Origin: Actinocrispum wychmicini
GTDB taxonomy: Bacteria > Actinomycetota > Actinomycetes > Mycobacteriales > Pseudonocardiaceae
Reading direction: 5' to 3'
NCBI RefSeq assembly: GCF_004345645.1
Contig: NZ_SLWS01000014.1
Coordinates: 1-64,000 of the forward strand
Length of the DNA: 64,000 nt
In this document: positions 1 through 8,916 of the stretch, one piece after another
How positions within the stretch are numbered: the first letter of the stretch is position 1
Layout of the letters: the number at the start of each line of letters is the position of its first letter
Translations under genes and position numbers: made by a program
Notes under the pieces: model-generated
Database searches by the model: none
Told to the model about the DNA's origin: nothing
What the model saw: the letters and a program-made list of their open reading frames with translations, nothing else

Positions 1-327
1 ACACCTGAACCTTCGCCCACTGCAGTCAGTGACCAACCACCCCAACCAGTAACACCACGTAGCCAACCCCCAGGCACAAACACCGCCCCAGGGACCAACA
101 TCATCCTGGCAGGCGGTTCGACGAGCGCACGGTTCTAGCTCCTGTGGCGGGATACCGGACGACAACGGACTACAGCCGTCGTTGGCGGTCACGGTGGCTC
201 CGGCGCGGGCAGGTACCCGGTCGAGCCGGGCGAGGGCGATCGTCAACTACCGGACGAACCACCGCACGGTGGTCAGGGTCGACCCCTGATTCATGATTGC
301 GAACGAGCCTGACACTCAGGGCACACT
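1..327. other. No gene seen
   Basis: I see no convincing coding region, RNA gene or strong hairpin here. A gene entering from the left edge cannot be excluded. Confidence 0.4.
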
Positions 328-1030
328 GTGCAACTGGAAGCCATGTTGCACCCCGCCCGAGTACAAGGAAAACGTGGCGTGGTCATCCAGGCTCACGGGA
401 TCAACGCCGACATGGATGAGGGCGGAATGTTCGCTCGCCTTGCTGATCGACTGGCGGACGCAGACTTCCACCTGCTGCGGTTCTCATTTCGAGGCCACGG
501 CGGCAGCGGCGGGACGCAGCAGGGGATGGCAATCGCTGACGAGATGCTCGATCTCCAGGCCGCGGTGGAACACATGATCACTCGTCGCCCAGGCCCGTTG
601 GCGATCGTCGCGTCAAGCTTCGGAGCGGTGTCCACCGCGCTCTCCTTTCCGTGGCTTGCTAACCATCTCCATCGCCTCACGCTGCGGAAGCCCGTGCTGG
701 ACCTGCAACGCACCTTCCTCAGTCCGGAATTACCCTGGGGGATCGAGAACTTCAACTCAGCCCAGCAGGACCTGTTGGCCACGCAAGGCTTTCTTGATGC
801 TCGACGGCGAGTTCAGAGTCGGCAGAGTTCTGTTCGAGGAGTTCCGCCACTACGAGCCGCTGAAATACCTTGTAGCCAGTACGGTCCCTGCTCTCGTCGT
901 GCATGGCGACCAGGACGCCGCGGTCTCCTACGAGATCGCACGACAGGCAGCCGACACCAAGCCGAATATCGACTTCCACACCGTGCACGATTCGGATCAT
1001 GGATTTGATACGTGGGGAACGGGAGAATGA
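328..1030 (+). pseudogene. Alpha/beta hydrolase, frameshifted
   Basis: The first frame (from 328) encodes a recognisable serine-hydrolase fold: an oxyanion-type segment VIQAHGINADMDEGG, then FRGHGGSGG, then the nucleophile-elbow-like ASSFGA. Near 790-800 the homology moves to the +1 frame. That frame supplies the rest of the fold: PALVVHGDQDAAV with the acidic residue, and HDSDHGF with the catalytic histidine, ending at the stop at 1028-1030. The two halves together make about 230 residues, normal for a small alpha/beta hydrolase. A single-base indel therefore breaks the gene, unless it is a sequencing error. Substrate unknown. It lies upstream of the Tad operon without an obvious link to it. 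Confidence 0.7.
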
Positions 1031-1137
1031 GGCCATCACGGTCACGGCGGAGTGGCTGATCGACGATCGGGAACCAGCGTGAATGTCTCGTCGCTGTATG
1101 CGTCGATGAGACTGGACAGCAGCATTGTGGGCGAGCA

Positions 1138-1551
1138 TTGCGTCCCTGGCTGTCCGAAGGAGGCGCGCCTGCCGGCCGAGCAGCAGAAGCCTGGCTCATC
1201 GCCGATCGGCACACCGATGATGATCGGGCCGAGGTGCTGGCCGGTCGTGTCGTGGTCTACGAGGGGGTGCAGATCGGCGCTGGCTGCGTGATCGAGGACC
1301 GCGCGCGCATGGAGAACGAGAGCACGATCAGTGATCGAACCCGCATCGTGTACGGCGCTTACCTGTCCGAGCGAGTCGGGGCTGAAGGGATACCGCCCGA
1401 CATCAGCAGGTCGAAGGGACTGTCCGGGACCGAGACGGGAAGGTCGGGGCAGCGTCCGAGTCACCCATGCGCGGCGGTCTGGTCGCCGCAGCAAATTGAT
1501 CACGTACATGCGGGCGTGATCAATACGGCGGGTTCCCCGTCCGGCGCATGA
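1138..1551 (+). pseudogene. Possible hexapeptide-repeat (acyltransferase-like) remnant
   Basis: The middle of this frame reads like a left-handed beta-helix: VYEGVQIGAGCVIEDRA followed by ENESTISDRTRIVYGAYL, with the hydrophobic-G-x spacing of bacterial acyltransferases. The flanking residues are low-complexity and resemble no family I know. There is no good ribosome site. I take it as a weak hint of a decayed gene next to the broken hydrolase; it could be chance. Confidence 0.2.
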
Positions 1552-2030
1552 TGAGATCGCGCAGTTCCGCGATCTGCTTGGTCCCGAGGCCGGAGGTCAC
1601 TTGTGCGAAGCAAAGCTGGCTCCTCGCATCACGCCGACAGCCGACACGGGGTTCTGACGGGCTATCCGGATTACAGAACGGCAACGTTGCCGCTCATTTC
1701 GTTCCCCCAAACAGGTGAAGATTTGCTCCGTTGGCTGTTCCGACACCTTTGTCCCTGCGTGGGGACCTTGCTGTCCCTGGGGGTGTGTCATGTAGACGTG
1801 ATGTGCACCACAGGAGATGGGTATCGGCTATAGGACTGTAAGGGGCGTGTCACGGTGGACAGGGGCAGACGACGTGGTTGTCATGGCGTGAATCGGCGCG
1901 TGATGGTTGGGTTCGCGTTGGTGATCGTCGTTGGTGGCTTCAGCTCGAACTCGGCCTCGATGCCCGATGGGCGACGTGATCCAGTTAGGTCGGCCCGTAG
2001 ATGCCAGTCCGACGTCCGCGGGAGGGAATT
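1552..2030. other. Intergenic, probable Tad operon promoter region
   Basis: No credible gene. Short open frames here lack ribosome sites and family resemblance. The stretch should hold the promoter of the Tad operon that begins at 2031, but I cannot assign -35/-10 boxes with confidence. Confidence 0.35.
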
Positions 2031-2663
2031 GTGTGGACAGCATTCGTGTACGGAGGCGTTGGCGCGGTGTTCGGCCTCTTCGCCATTGGATGGGCATATC
2101 AGTTGATAGAGCAAAGCCCACACGGACTCCTGTCCTTCGCCGTGCCAACACTTTGCCGCCATGTCACCATGGCATTCATTGTCGCGGTGGTGCTCACTGC
2201 GGTGGCTATTCGGTGGAAAGATTCGCCCGCTGCTGCGGCATTCGCCTGGCTCGCCGTGACAGGTATCGCCCTTGCTGTAGTCGACATAGAATTCCAACGC
2301 TTGCCCCACCATTTGGTGGGCGCTATGGCGATAGGCGGTGGCGTGCTGCTTGGTGTAGCGGACCTTGGTGCCCTTTCCAGGGGCTTGGTGGCTGCGCTTG
2401 GCATTGCTGGTTGTTGGTCGCTGGCAAGGATCGTTTTCCTGGACGGGGTTGGCTTCGGCGATGTGACGTTGTCGGGAGCGGTTGCGTTGTACCTCGGCTG
2501 GTTGGGGTGGCAGTACCTGCTGCTTGCGCTGCTGGTGACAGCCTTGCTGGCTGGGGCTTTAGCCGGGTTCCTGCTCGTTACACGTCGTGCCGGACCGAAA
2601 GATCAGTTCGCTTACGGACCAGTGCTGGTCTTCAGCACGTTGCTGGTTCTTGTTTTTCCGTGA
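2031..2663 (+). CDS. Prepilin peptidase, A24 family (TadV/CpaA-like)
   Basis: Inner-membrane aspartyl protease expected to remove the leader peptides of the pilin-like proteins encoded further down this operon. The GTG at 2031 is chosen because GGAGGG lies at 2021-2026; this gives 210 residues. Both A24 aspartates are visible: D85 in VVDIEFQRLP and D144 in GFGDVTL, where the usual lysine of GxGDxK is threonine. AYGPVLV near the C-terminus matches the family's PFGP segment. At least six hydrophobic segments are present. The N-terminal methylase domain of larger type IV peptidases is absent, as in TadV/CpaA. It is the first gene of the Tad cluster. Confidence 0.85.
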   Translation: MWTAFVYGGVGAVFGLFAIGWAYQLIEQSPHGLLSFAVPTLCRHVTMAFIVAVVLTAVAIRWKDSPAAAAFAWLAVTGIALAVVDIEFQRLPHHLVGAMAIGGGVLLGVADLGALSRGLVAALGIAGCWSLARIVFLDGVGFGDVTLSGAVALYLGWLGWQYLLLALLVTALLAGALAGFLLVTRRAGPKDQFAYGPVLVFSTLLVLVFP

Positions 2664-2689
2664 GGTTCGTGGATCGTGAGGTGGATTGG

Positions 2690-3217
2690 GTGACTCGACA
2701 TCGACCTGCCCGTATGACAGGTGTGTTCGCCATGCTGCTGGTGGTGTCCAGCGCGTGCACGGCACATGAGAGCCCTGGCCTCCCACCACGGTCTACGCCG
2801 TCCGCGACGGACACCCGGACCGGGCCACAGGCGGCCGTTGAGGCGGCCTACAAGGAGTACTGGCGGGTTGAGCAGGTGGTCATGCAGTTGCCCGAGTCCG
2901 AATGGTCCGCACATATCCACGAGGTGGCTGCTGGGGCGCAGGCTGATCGTGTTCTCGACGGGCTCCGTTCGCTGCGCGAACAGTCGTTGACGGTGTACGG
3001 ATCGATGATGCCGCGCGTTTCGCGTGTGGACGTTTCTGGAGATCAAGCGACGGTTCAGGACTGCCAGGATTCGAGTCACGGTGGACAGGCTGATGCGGCG
3101 ACGGGCAAGCCGAAAACCGTTGGCGTGCCGCGTAGTCCTGTCACGGCGACGTTGATGCGCGGGGCTGACGGTCGGTGGCGAGTGACCGGAGTGTCCTATC
3201 CGGAAGGGACGTGCTGA
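2690..3217 (+). CDS. Exported or lipoprotein-like protein of the Tad operon
   Basis: Function unknown. The protein starts with a short basic stretch and a hydrophobic segment ending in LLVVSSAC, which looks like a lipoprotein leader although the lipobox is imperfect (S at -3). The mature part is about 150 residues. Its mixed alpha/beta C-terminus, with TATLMRGADGRWRVTGVSYPEGTC, resembles small extracytoplasmic proteins of the Mce-associated or NTF2-like type; that is only an impression. GTG at 2681, GTG at 2690 and ATG at 2714 are all possible starts. I prefer 2690, preceded by GAGGTGG. Its stop overlaps the next start (ATGA), so the two are translationally coupled. Confidence 0.65.
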   Translation: MTRHRPARMTGVFAMLLVVSSACTAHESPGLPPRSTPSATDTRTGPQAAVEAAYKEYWRVEQVVMQLPESEWSAHIHEVAAGAQADRVLDGLRSLREQSLTVYGSMMPRVSRVDVSGDQATVQDCQDSSHGGQADAATGKPKTVGVPRSPVTATLMRGADGRWRVTGVSYPEGTC

Positions 3218-4080
3218 TGAACCTTGTTCCTAAGGCCGTCCTCGTGACGTTCGCCGTGTGGCTGGTTGGTGCCGGTGCGTTTGCCCAGCCGGGGGGCGGC
3301 ATCGTGGTGACGCCTAGCGACCCGATTGGGATCAACGGCCCACCGGGTGTCGGAATGGGGGTGTCGCATCCCGGCCAGCCTGGGCATCTTGGTCAAGGCG
3401 GCAGTTCGACCGGATCAACGGCTGCAGGTGGCGACGGCCTCCAGGTTCCCGCCTGCACGTCGAACCCCGTTCCTGGTGCCAGTATTGGTGGCGATCCGAA
3501 CACTCCTACCTGGAACTCTTGTACGGGCTCGGCGTCCGGTGTGATCGGTGGTCCTGCCGCGCCGGCAGTTGGGCCGACACCGGCGCAGTTGGCAGCGCAG
3601 GCGTACCAGGAGATGCGGATGCCGCTGCCTGTCCCCGAGCACTCACCTGATCTTCGCCTGGCGGATGGGCGGTCGGCCACGGTGGTCGGTGAGCACACGT
3701 GGATTTGGACCGATCGCAGCGCGTGGGCGGAGCAGTCCAAGCGGGTGGCCGCCGGGTCGGTGTGGGCGGAGGTCACTGCGATTCCGGTGCGGCTGTCGTT
3801 CGACACCGCTGTGTCCATTCCTGTGTCGTGTCCGGGGCCGGGTACCGCCTATGACCGCAGGTATGGACTGCATGCGGCCTCTCCGGACTGCGACATCGTG
3901 TTCATCACGTCCTCCTACGGTCAACCGGGCGACCAGGTTAACGCGACCTATCGCATCACCTGGCGAGTGACCTGGGTCGGCTCGACTGGCACGGCGCCAG
4001 CGTCCGGGACCCTGCCGACCATGACCTCTCAAGCGACCACCACGCTCGCGGTCGCCGAGGCCCAAGCCTTGATCCACTAA
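3217..4080 (+). CDS. Secreted protein of the Tad operon, unknown function
   Basis: A 287-residue exported protein. ATG 3217 is chosen because GGAAGGGA lies 7-8 nt upstream and the ATGA overlap couples it to the previous gene. The N-terminus is a clear signal peptide with probable cleavage after GAGAFA. A glycine/proline/threonine-rich linker (about residues 25-110) follows, with four cysteines spaced along the protein. The C-terminal domain is rich in beta strands, with a WIWTDRSAW motif and conserved-looking PVSCPGPGTAY. Proteins of this layout accompany Tad-type operons in actinomycetes. A surface or wall-spanning role is likely, but nothing shows a specific activity. Confidence 0.75.
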   Translation: MNLVPKAVLVTFAVWLVGAGAFAQPGGGIVVTPSDPIGINGPPGVGMGVSHPGQPGHLGQGGSSTGSTAAGGDGLQVPACTSNPVPGASIGGDPNTPTWNSCTGSASGVIGGPAAPAVGPTPAQLAAQAYQEMRMPLPVPEHSPDLRLADGRSATVVGEHTWIWTDRSAWAEQSKRVAAGSVWAEVTAIPVRLSFDTAVSIPVSCPGPGTAYDRRYGLHAASPDCDIVFITSSYGQPGDQVNATYRITWRVTWVGSTGTAPASGTLPTMTSQATTTLAVAEAQALIH

Positions 4081-4089
4081 GGAACTAGC

Positions 4090-4758
4090 ATGTCGATTTC
4101 TCTTGCGACCACAAGGACCCAGTCTGATCCGACCGACCATTCGAAGGCGACACCGCCGGTACCGCGGCGGCGACGATGGTGGCTGGTCGCGATCGGTGTG
4201 GCGATGACTGCGGCGGCGATCGTTCTGGTTCAAACCTATGTGGACAGTAATAACAGGACAGAGTCGGTCCTCGTGTTGGCGCGTGATGTTCCGTGGAACC
4301 AGCGCATTACCGACACGGACCTGACGGTCGCCAACGCTACCCCGGATCCACACGTGCACATGATCGCCGCCACACAACGCAACGACGTGATCGGCCGTGT
4401 CGCCGCGCACAGTCTCACTGCGGGCAGCCTGCTGACGGCGGAACAACTCACTGACCACGCCATCCCGGGCCCTGGTCAGCTTCTTGTTGGCCTGTTGGTG
4501 AAACCCGGTCAACTGCCGGCCCGTGGACTGCGTCCGGAAGACCACGTGCAAATCGTATCCGGGGCACAACCGACCGTGGGCTCGACCACCGTCGGCGATC
4601 ACCCAGCCGTACAAGCGACCGTCGTGGACGTGGGGCCACCCAACGCATCCGACGGGATCACGGTGGACGTCGTAGTGGACATCGAACTGGGTGCTGCTCT
4701 GACCTCGATGGCCGCGACGGGCCCAGTGTTGGTGTCGCTCGTCGGACCACAGAAGTAA
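4090..4758 (+). CDS. SAF-domain protein, CpaB/RcpC-like pilus assembly factor
   Basis: One transmembrane segment (about residues 29-49) follows an arginine-rich cytoplasmic start. An SAF domain then runs from about residue 58, with VLVLARDVPWNQRITDTDLT and GRVAAHSLTAGSLLTAEQL. This is the pattern of CpaB/RcpC proteins, which act in the periplasm or wall zone to guide the Flp pilus. The C-terminal 100 residues are beta-rich. The gene sits 9 nt after the previous stop and 13 nt before the CpaE-like gene, consistent with one transcript. At 222 residues it is shorter than proteobacterial CpaB, as usual in actinobacteria. Confidence 0.8.
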   Translation: MSISLATTRTQSDPTDHSKATPPVPRRRRWWLVAIGVAMTAAAIVLVQTYVDSNNRTESVLVLARDVPWNQRITDTDLTVANATPDPHVHMIAATQRNDVIGRVAAHSLTAGSLLTAEQLTDHAIPGPGQLLVGLLVKPGQLPARGLRPEDHVQIVSGAQPTVGSTTVGDHPAVQATVVDVGPPNASDGITVDVVVDIELGAALTSMAATGPVLVSLVGPQK

Positions 4759-4771
4759 CGGAGACTATGTC

Positions 4772-5575
4772 ATGGCCATGATCGTCATTCTGTCGGCGAA
4801 GGCGAGCCCCGGCGCGACCACTGCGGTAGCGGCGGCGACCAGAACCTGGCCCGCATCGGTCCTCGCCGTGGGCGCTGACCCCAGCGGAGACGACCTGCTG
4901 ACGGGGTGGTTGGGCGGCTGGCTGATGAACGGGTGGATTCGACCGGAACGCGGTCTGCTCGGGTTCGCGACGGCCACCCGGCACGCCGAGCACGTCACAG
5001 CAGACGACCTACGGCCGTTTATCCAAGCTATCCCGACCACGACCCACGCCCGGATCGTGACCGGTTTGCTGGAACCAGGCCAAGCATCGTCCGTGGGGCC
5101 GGCCGGATGGGGACGCCTGGCACACGCGCTGGTTGACCTGTCTCGACGAGGAGCACATCAGGTCGACGTTCTGGTGGATGGTGGCCGATTCGGTCCCGCG
5201 ACGGCCTGGCCCTTGCTGCACGCTGCGGATCTAGTCTTGGTCGCTGTTCGACCGGAACGCAGGGCCGTGCTGGCAGCCCGACCGCTGGCACGGCTACTAG
5301 CATCGCGAATGGTGTCTGGCCGGCTGGGCTTGGCGGTCACGACGGCCTCCGCGCAGGACGCCCGCGAGGTGGCGAACGTCCTTGGGCTGCCTGTCGGGCT
5401 GCGGACACCTGACGATCCTCGCTCGGCACGGTGGTTCTCGGACGGTAGCGGGGGCGTAGCACCGCCGGGTCGGTCCAAGCTGCTGCAGGTCGTGCGGGGA
5501 GAAGCGCAACGTCTGCACGACGCGCTGAACATGCCACACCCAGCAAGCGTCCGCCCACTGGCCGGAGTGTCGTGA
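4772..5575 (+). CDS. CpaE/TadZ-like P-loop protein (ParA/MinD superfamily)
   Basis: A 267-residue MinD-like protein that probably positions the pilus machine at the membrane. The N-terminus reads ILSAKASPGATTAV in place of the deviant Walker A KGGxGKT: the first lysine is kept, but the GK lysine is alanine, so ATP hydrolysis may be weak or lost. The later strand VDVLVDGGRFGP occupies the Walker B position, with D then G. LLHAADLVLVAVRPERRAV matches the MinD-family segment after it. ATG 4772 has GGAG about 8 nt upstream. Its stop overlaps the start of tadA (TGATG). TadZ proteins with degenerate nucleotide sites are known in this family. Confidence 0.75.
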   Translation: MAMIVILSAKASPGATTAVAAATRTWPASVLAVGADPSGDDLLTGWLGGWLMNGWIRPERGLLGFATATRHAEHVTADDLRPFIQAIPTTTHARIVTGLLEPGQASSVGPAGWGRLAHALVDLSRRGAHQVDVLVDGGRFGPATAWPLLHAADLVLVAVRPERRAVLAARPLARLLASRMVSGRLGLAVTTASAQDAREVANVLGLPVGLRTPDDPRSARWFSDGSGGVAPPGRSKLLQVVRGEAQRLHDALNMPHPASVRPLAGVS

Positions 5576-6978
5576 TGACCGCGACGGTCAATGGGCACCG
5601 GCCGGTCGCCGCCGATGACGCGGTGGTGCAGGAGATCAGGAACCTGGTCGATCTGCGGCTGGAGCATGCGGCGCGCGGTGACAAGGCGAACGAGCAGGTG
5701 TTGTCCAAGCCTGAGGAGGCTGCTCGGACGAGGATGGTCGTCGAGGAGGAGGTCGAGGCGTGGGTGGCTCGTCGTGCGACCTCGGGAGCCCCGCCGCTGG
5801 CCCGGGACATGGAACAAGCCCTCGCCGAATCGGTGATGGCCGCGCTGGCCGGGATCGGCAAGATCGATCGGCTGCTGCGTCGCCCGGATGTCGAGAACAT
5901 CTTCATCTTCGGACACAACGGCGTGTTTCTCGAACTGTGGGACGGGTCTGTCGAGCAGTGGCCGCACCCGGTAGCCGACTCGGACAACCACCTTGTTGAG
6001 CTGTTGGCCGGGATGTTCGCCCGCCTCGGCCGTACCTCCCGCGAGTTCTCAGCCAGCACACCGCTGGGCAACCTCCACCTTCCCGCGGGCGGCCCACTGG
6101 GTGCGCGCCTGGCCGCGGTCATGGAGATCACCGAACGACCGGCCGTGGCCATTCGCCTGCCGCGCCTCATGGGCGCAACCCTCGACGACCTCGTTCGTCG
6201 GGGAACTATCGACCTGATTCTCCGCGACTTCCTGGCCGCGGCGGTGCGGGCGCGACTGAAGATCGCGGTGACGGGTGAATGGGGCGCTGGCAAGACCACC
6301 CTGCTGCGCAGCCTGTGTCACGAGATCCCGCCCTGGGAACACGTCATCACTATCGAGGACGACTACGAACTTGGCTTGCAGACCTGGCCCGACCGCCACC
6401 CGTTGGTCACGGCGATGGAAGCGCGGCTGCCCAACGCGGAGGGTGTCGGCGAGATCACCCTGGACACGCTGCTCAAGCAAGCGCTACGGCACTCTCCCAA
6501 AAGGATTGTGGTCGGTGAGGTCCGCGGCGGTGAAGTGACTGCGCTGCTGCGGGCGTTGAGCACCGGTGCGGCTGGTCTGTGCTCCTTCCACGCGGATACC
6601 GCGGCCTCGGTGTTCGACCGAATCGCGAACATGGCTCAACTGGCCGATCCGCCCTTGCCGGTCGATGCCGCGTACCGGTGGACGGCCTCCGCGATCGACC
6701 TGATCGTGCACATCCGGCAACGAGACACCATCACCCCGGACGGGCGACGTGTCCGCGAGCGCTACGTCGAGCAGGTGCTGGAAGTCGGCGCCGTCGGCGA
6801 CACCGACCGACCGGACACCACGGAGGTATTCAGTCCACGCGGCCAGGACGGACGAGCTGTCCCCGCCTACGTACCCACCGAACAAACTCTTGCCGCTCTT
6901 GCCCACCATGGTTTTGCTCCTGAGTTGCTCGATCGCCCCGACGGCGGCTGGGTCGACACCCACGGGACCCGGTCGTGA
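5575..6978 (+). CDS. tadA: TadA/CpaF secretion ATPase (VirB11-like)
   Basis: Cytoplasmic hexameric ATPase that powers Tad pilus assembly. Visible marks are an N-terminal domain with GKIDRLLRRPDVENIFIFG, Walker A GEWGAGKTTLL (about residues 234-244), the Asp-box ITIEDDYELGL, Walker B with KRIVVGEVRGGEV (about 309-321), and a histidine box CSFHADTAAS. The length of 467 residues is normal for CpaF. ATG 5575 has GGAG 9 nt upstream; GTG 5572 is an alternative. It overlaps the CpaE-like gene before it and tadB after it. It could in principle also serve the element's type IV secretion system, which has no separate VirB11 in this window; that is speculation. Confidence 0.92.
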   Translation: MTATVNGHRPVAADDAVVQEIRNLVDLRLEHAARGDKANEQVLSKPEEAARTRMVVEEEVEAWVARRATSGAPPLARDMEQALAESVMAALAGIGKIDRLLRRPDVENIFIFGHNGVFLELWDGSVEQWPHPVADSDNHLVELLAGMFARLGRTSREFSASTPLGNLHLPAGGPLGARLAAVMEITERPAVAIRLPRLMGATLDDLVRRGTIDLILRDFLAAAVRARLKIAVTGEWGAGKTTLLRSLCHEIPPWEHVITIEDDYELGLQTWPDRHPLVTAMEARLPNAEGVGEITLDTLLKQALRHSPKRIVVGEVRGGEVTALLRALSTGAAGLCSFHADTAASVFDRIANMAQLADPPLPVDAAYRWTASAIDLIVHIRQRDTITPDGRRVRERYVEQVLEVGAVGDTDRPDTTEVFSPRGQDGRAVPAYVPTEQTLAALAHHGFAPELLDRPDGGWVDTHGTRS

Positions 6979-7805
6979 TCCCCGCGCTGCTTGGTGTACT
7001 CATGGTCGCGGGCGTGGCCCTGGCATTGTGCGGGTGGGCGGGAGTGTCACTCCTGCCCGCGTCGTTGCTGGCTGGGCTGCGCCGCCCTGGGCACTGGCGA
7101 GGTCTTCGCTGGCTGCCGGTGGCCGTGGCGGCGGGCGTGGCGGTCGGCTGGCTTACCGGATGGCCGGTCGCGGCCGTCGCCGCGAGCGTGGGCACGTTGA
7201 TCGTGCCCAGAACGCTACGGCAACGCCGGGTCGCCCACACGATCGCGTTGCGCGAAGCGCTGGCCGACTGGGCGCAACGACTCGGGAGAACCCTCGCCGC
7301 CGGTACCGGAGGTATCGAGGAAGCCATTGTCCGTAGCGCCCGGACCACGCCCGCAGCGCTGGCCGTGCCGGTGACCGATTTGGCCACCCGGGTGCGGCAG
7401 CGCGGCTTGGTGGCGGCCTTGCAGGCGTTCGCCGACGACATCAACGACGTCACCGGCGATGCGCTGGCCGCGGCGCTGATTCTGCGTGCCACGGATGGCG
7501 GCCGAGGTCTGCTTGCGGTGTTGGACAACCTCTCGGCGTCCCTGCGCCAGGACACTGCCGCCCGGCGGACGGTCGAGGTGGAGCGGGCCAAGCCTCGAAC
7601 CCAGATGAAGATCATCATTGCGATTGTGGTCACGGTCACCGCGATCCTGTTGATGTCCTCGCGGTTGCTCGCTGCCTACGACCAACCCCGTGGTCAGGTG
7701 TGGCTCGGTGTGGTGTGTCTGATCTGGGGCGTGGCGTTCTGGCTGGCCGATCGGTTGACCCGGCCCGAGCGGCCCACCCGATTCCTACGGGGAGACACAC
7801 GGTGA
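6975..7805 (+). CDS. tadB: TadB-like inner-membrane platform protein (T2SSF)
   Basis: A 276-residue protein with hydrophobic segments at the N-terminus (residues 1-25), around 40-75, and two near the C-terminus (about 210-265). Between them lies the helical type II secretion F domain: REALADWAQRLGRTLAAGTG, then ALADDINDV-like and LRATDGGRGLLAVLDNLS. TadB and TadC form the membrane platform on which TadA acts. The GTG start overlaps the tadA stop (GTGA), and its own stop overlaps the tadC start, so the three are coupled. Confidence 0.88.
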   Translation: MIPALLGVLMVAGVALALCGWAGVSLLPASLLAGLRRPGHWRGLRWLPVAVAAGVAVGWLTGWPVAAVAASVGTLIVPRTLRQRRVAHTIALREALADWAQRLGRTLAAGTGGIEEAIVRSARTTPAALAVPVTDLATRVRQRGLVAALQAFADDINDVTGDALAAALILRATDGGRGLLAVLDNLSASLRQDTAARRTVEVERAKPRTQMKIIIAIVVTVTAILLMSSRLLAAYDQPRGQVWLGVVCLIWGVAFWLADRLTRPERPTRFLRGDTR

Positions 7806-8662
7806 TGACTCTTCTCGTCCTGACTGCGGTCCTGGGTGCCGTAGGTGTCCTGCTGGTGCTGCTGGCGGTGTTGCCGCCCGCGCCGGTTGACCTGCCGGCC
7901 GTGATCTCGCGCATCGACGACGTCCTGCGCCAGGACGTCACACCACGTGGCTGGCACCGAGTCCTGCAGTACGTCGTCGACCGATCGGAACGGTCGACGA
8001 GCCGCTGGTGGGGCATTCCCACCGCCGACCTTCACCTCGTCGGCCAGACAACAACCAGGTATCTGGCTCGCCGAGGGATCTATGCCGTGCTCGGCGCGGC
8101 GGTGATGGTGGCGGCCCTGCTGCGTATGAACGTCGTCTCTCTAGCAGCTCCCGCTGCTGTGGTCGGCGCGGTGGCGCTGTCGATGGTGCCGTGGTACTCG
8201 GTGCGGCATGCGGCCGGTCGCGCTCGCCGCGATGTCGTGCATGCCTTGGCGGCACTGTTTGATCTCACCGCGCAAGAGCGCGACGCCGGGCGAGCACCCG
8301 GCCAGGCCCTGACCGCGGCGGCAGCCGTGTGCGACGGGTGGGCCTTCAGCGAGGTCCGGTCCTGTCTGCGCAGCGCGCAACGGACGGGTGTCACGCCGTG
8401 GGCCGCCCTCACCCAGTTCAGTGCGCGTATCGAGGTGGAGGCATTGCACGATCTCGGCGACATCATCGCCAGCGCCGCGGACGGCGCCGCGGTCAGCCGA
8501 ACACTGCGGGACAAAGCGGCCGTGCTGCGCGAGGCGGCGCTGCAGGCGGAGTCCACGACCGCCAGCAAGCGATCCGAGTGGCTGTTCGCGCCGGTGGCGT
8601 TGCTTGTGATCGGGCTTCTGGTGTTGTTGCTATATCCCATCTTCAGCCAGATTCCGCAATGA
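7805..8662 (+). CDS. tadC: TadC-like inner-membrane platform protein (T2SSF)
   Basis: A 285-residue partner of TadB. Hydrophobic segments lie at residues 1-24, about 100-140 and 262-280. The F domain between them has VVHALAALFDLTAQERDAGRAPGQAL and LHDLGDIIASAADGAAVSRTL-type helices. ATG 7805 is chosen over GTG 7802 because GGGGAG lies 9-14 nt upstream. The stop overlaps an ATG at 8659, but the next gene more likely starts at 8677. Confidence 0.88.
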   Translation: MTLLVLTAVLGAVGVLLVLLAVLPPAPVDLPAVISRIDDVLRQDVTPRGWHRVLQYVVDRSERSTSRWWGIPTADLHLVGQTTTRYLARRGIYAVLGAAVMVAALLRMNVVSLAAPAAVVGAVALSMVPWYSVRHAAGRARRDVVHALAALFDLTAQERDAGRAPGQALTAAAAVCDGWAFSEVRSCLRSAQRTGVTPWAALTQFSARIEVEALHDLGDIIASAADGAAVSRTLRDKAAVLREAALQAESTTASKRSEWLFAPVALLVIGLLVLLLYPIFSQIPQ

Positions 8663-8676
8663 AGAGGAAGTATGTG

Positions 8677-8916
8677 ATGACCAACAAGGACACCAACAAA
8701 GAGATCAACAAGGAACTCTTGGCCCTCACCGTGATCGCATGTGTGGTTCGGTTGCTGGAGAGGACGTCGCGTCGACTTGCCGCGGCAAGCGACCGCGGAG
8801 CGCAAAGTGTTGACGTTGCCGTCTGGATAGGACTCCTGATCATCGCTGCCGTTGCCATCCTCTGGCCGCAGATTCAACACCTTCTGCAGGGCTTGATGGC
8901 GAAATGGCAGTCCTAG
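8677..8916 (+). CDS. Flp-type pilin candidate, 79 aa
   Basis: A tiny protein in the place where Flp pilin genes lie in Tad loci. A long positively charged leader ends DRG, followed by AQSVDVAVW and a single hydrophobic helix (about residues 47-63). Cleavage after G41 would give a mature peptide of 38 residues with an acidic residue (D46) at +5, where pilins usually have E. ATG 8677 follows AGAGGAAG; ATG 8659 overlapping the tadC stop has no ribosome site. It is the best candidate for the major pilin, an inference from position and motif. Its leader is unusually long. Confidence 0.7.
   Translation: MTNKDTNKEINKELLALTVIACVVRLLERTSRRLAAASDRGAQSVDVAVWIGLLIIAAVAILWPQIQHLLQGLMAKWQS

Noticed and set aside
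1603..1833. Possible 76-codon gene
   Set aside because: No ribosome site, odd composition and no family resemblance.
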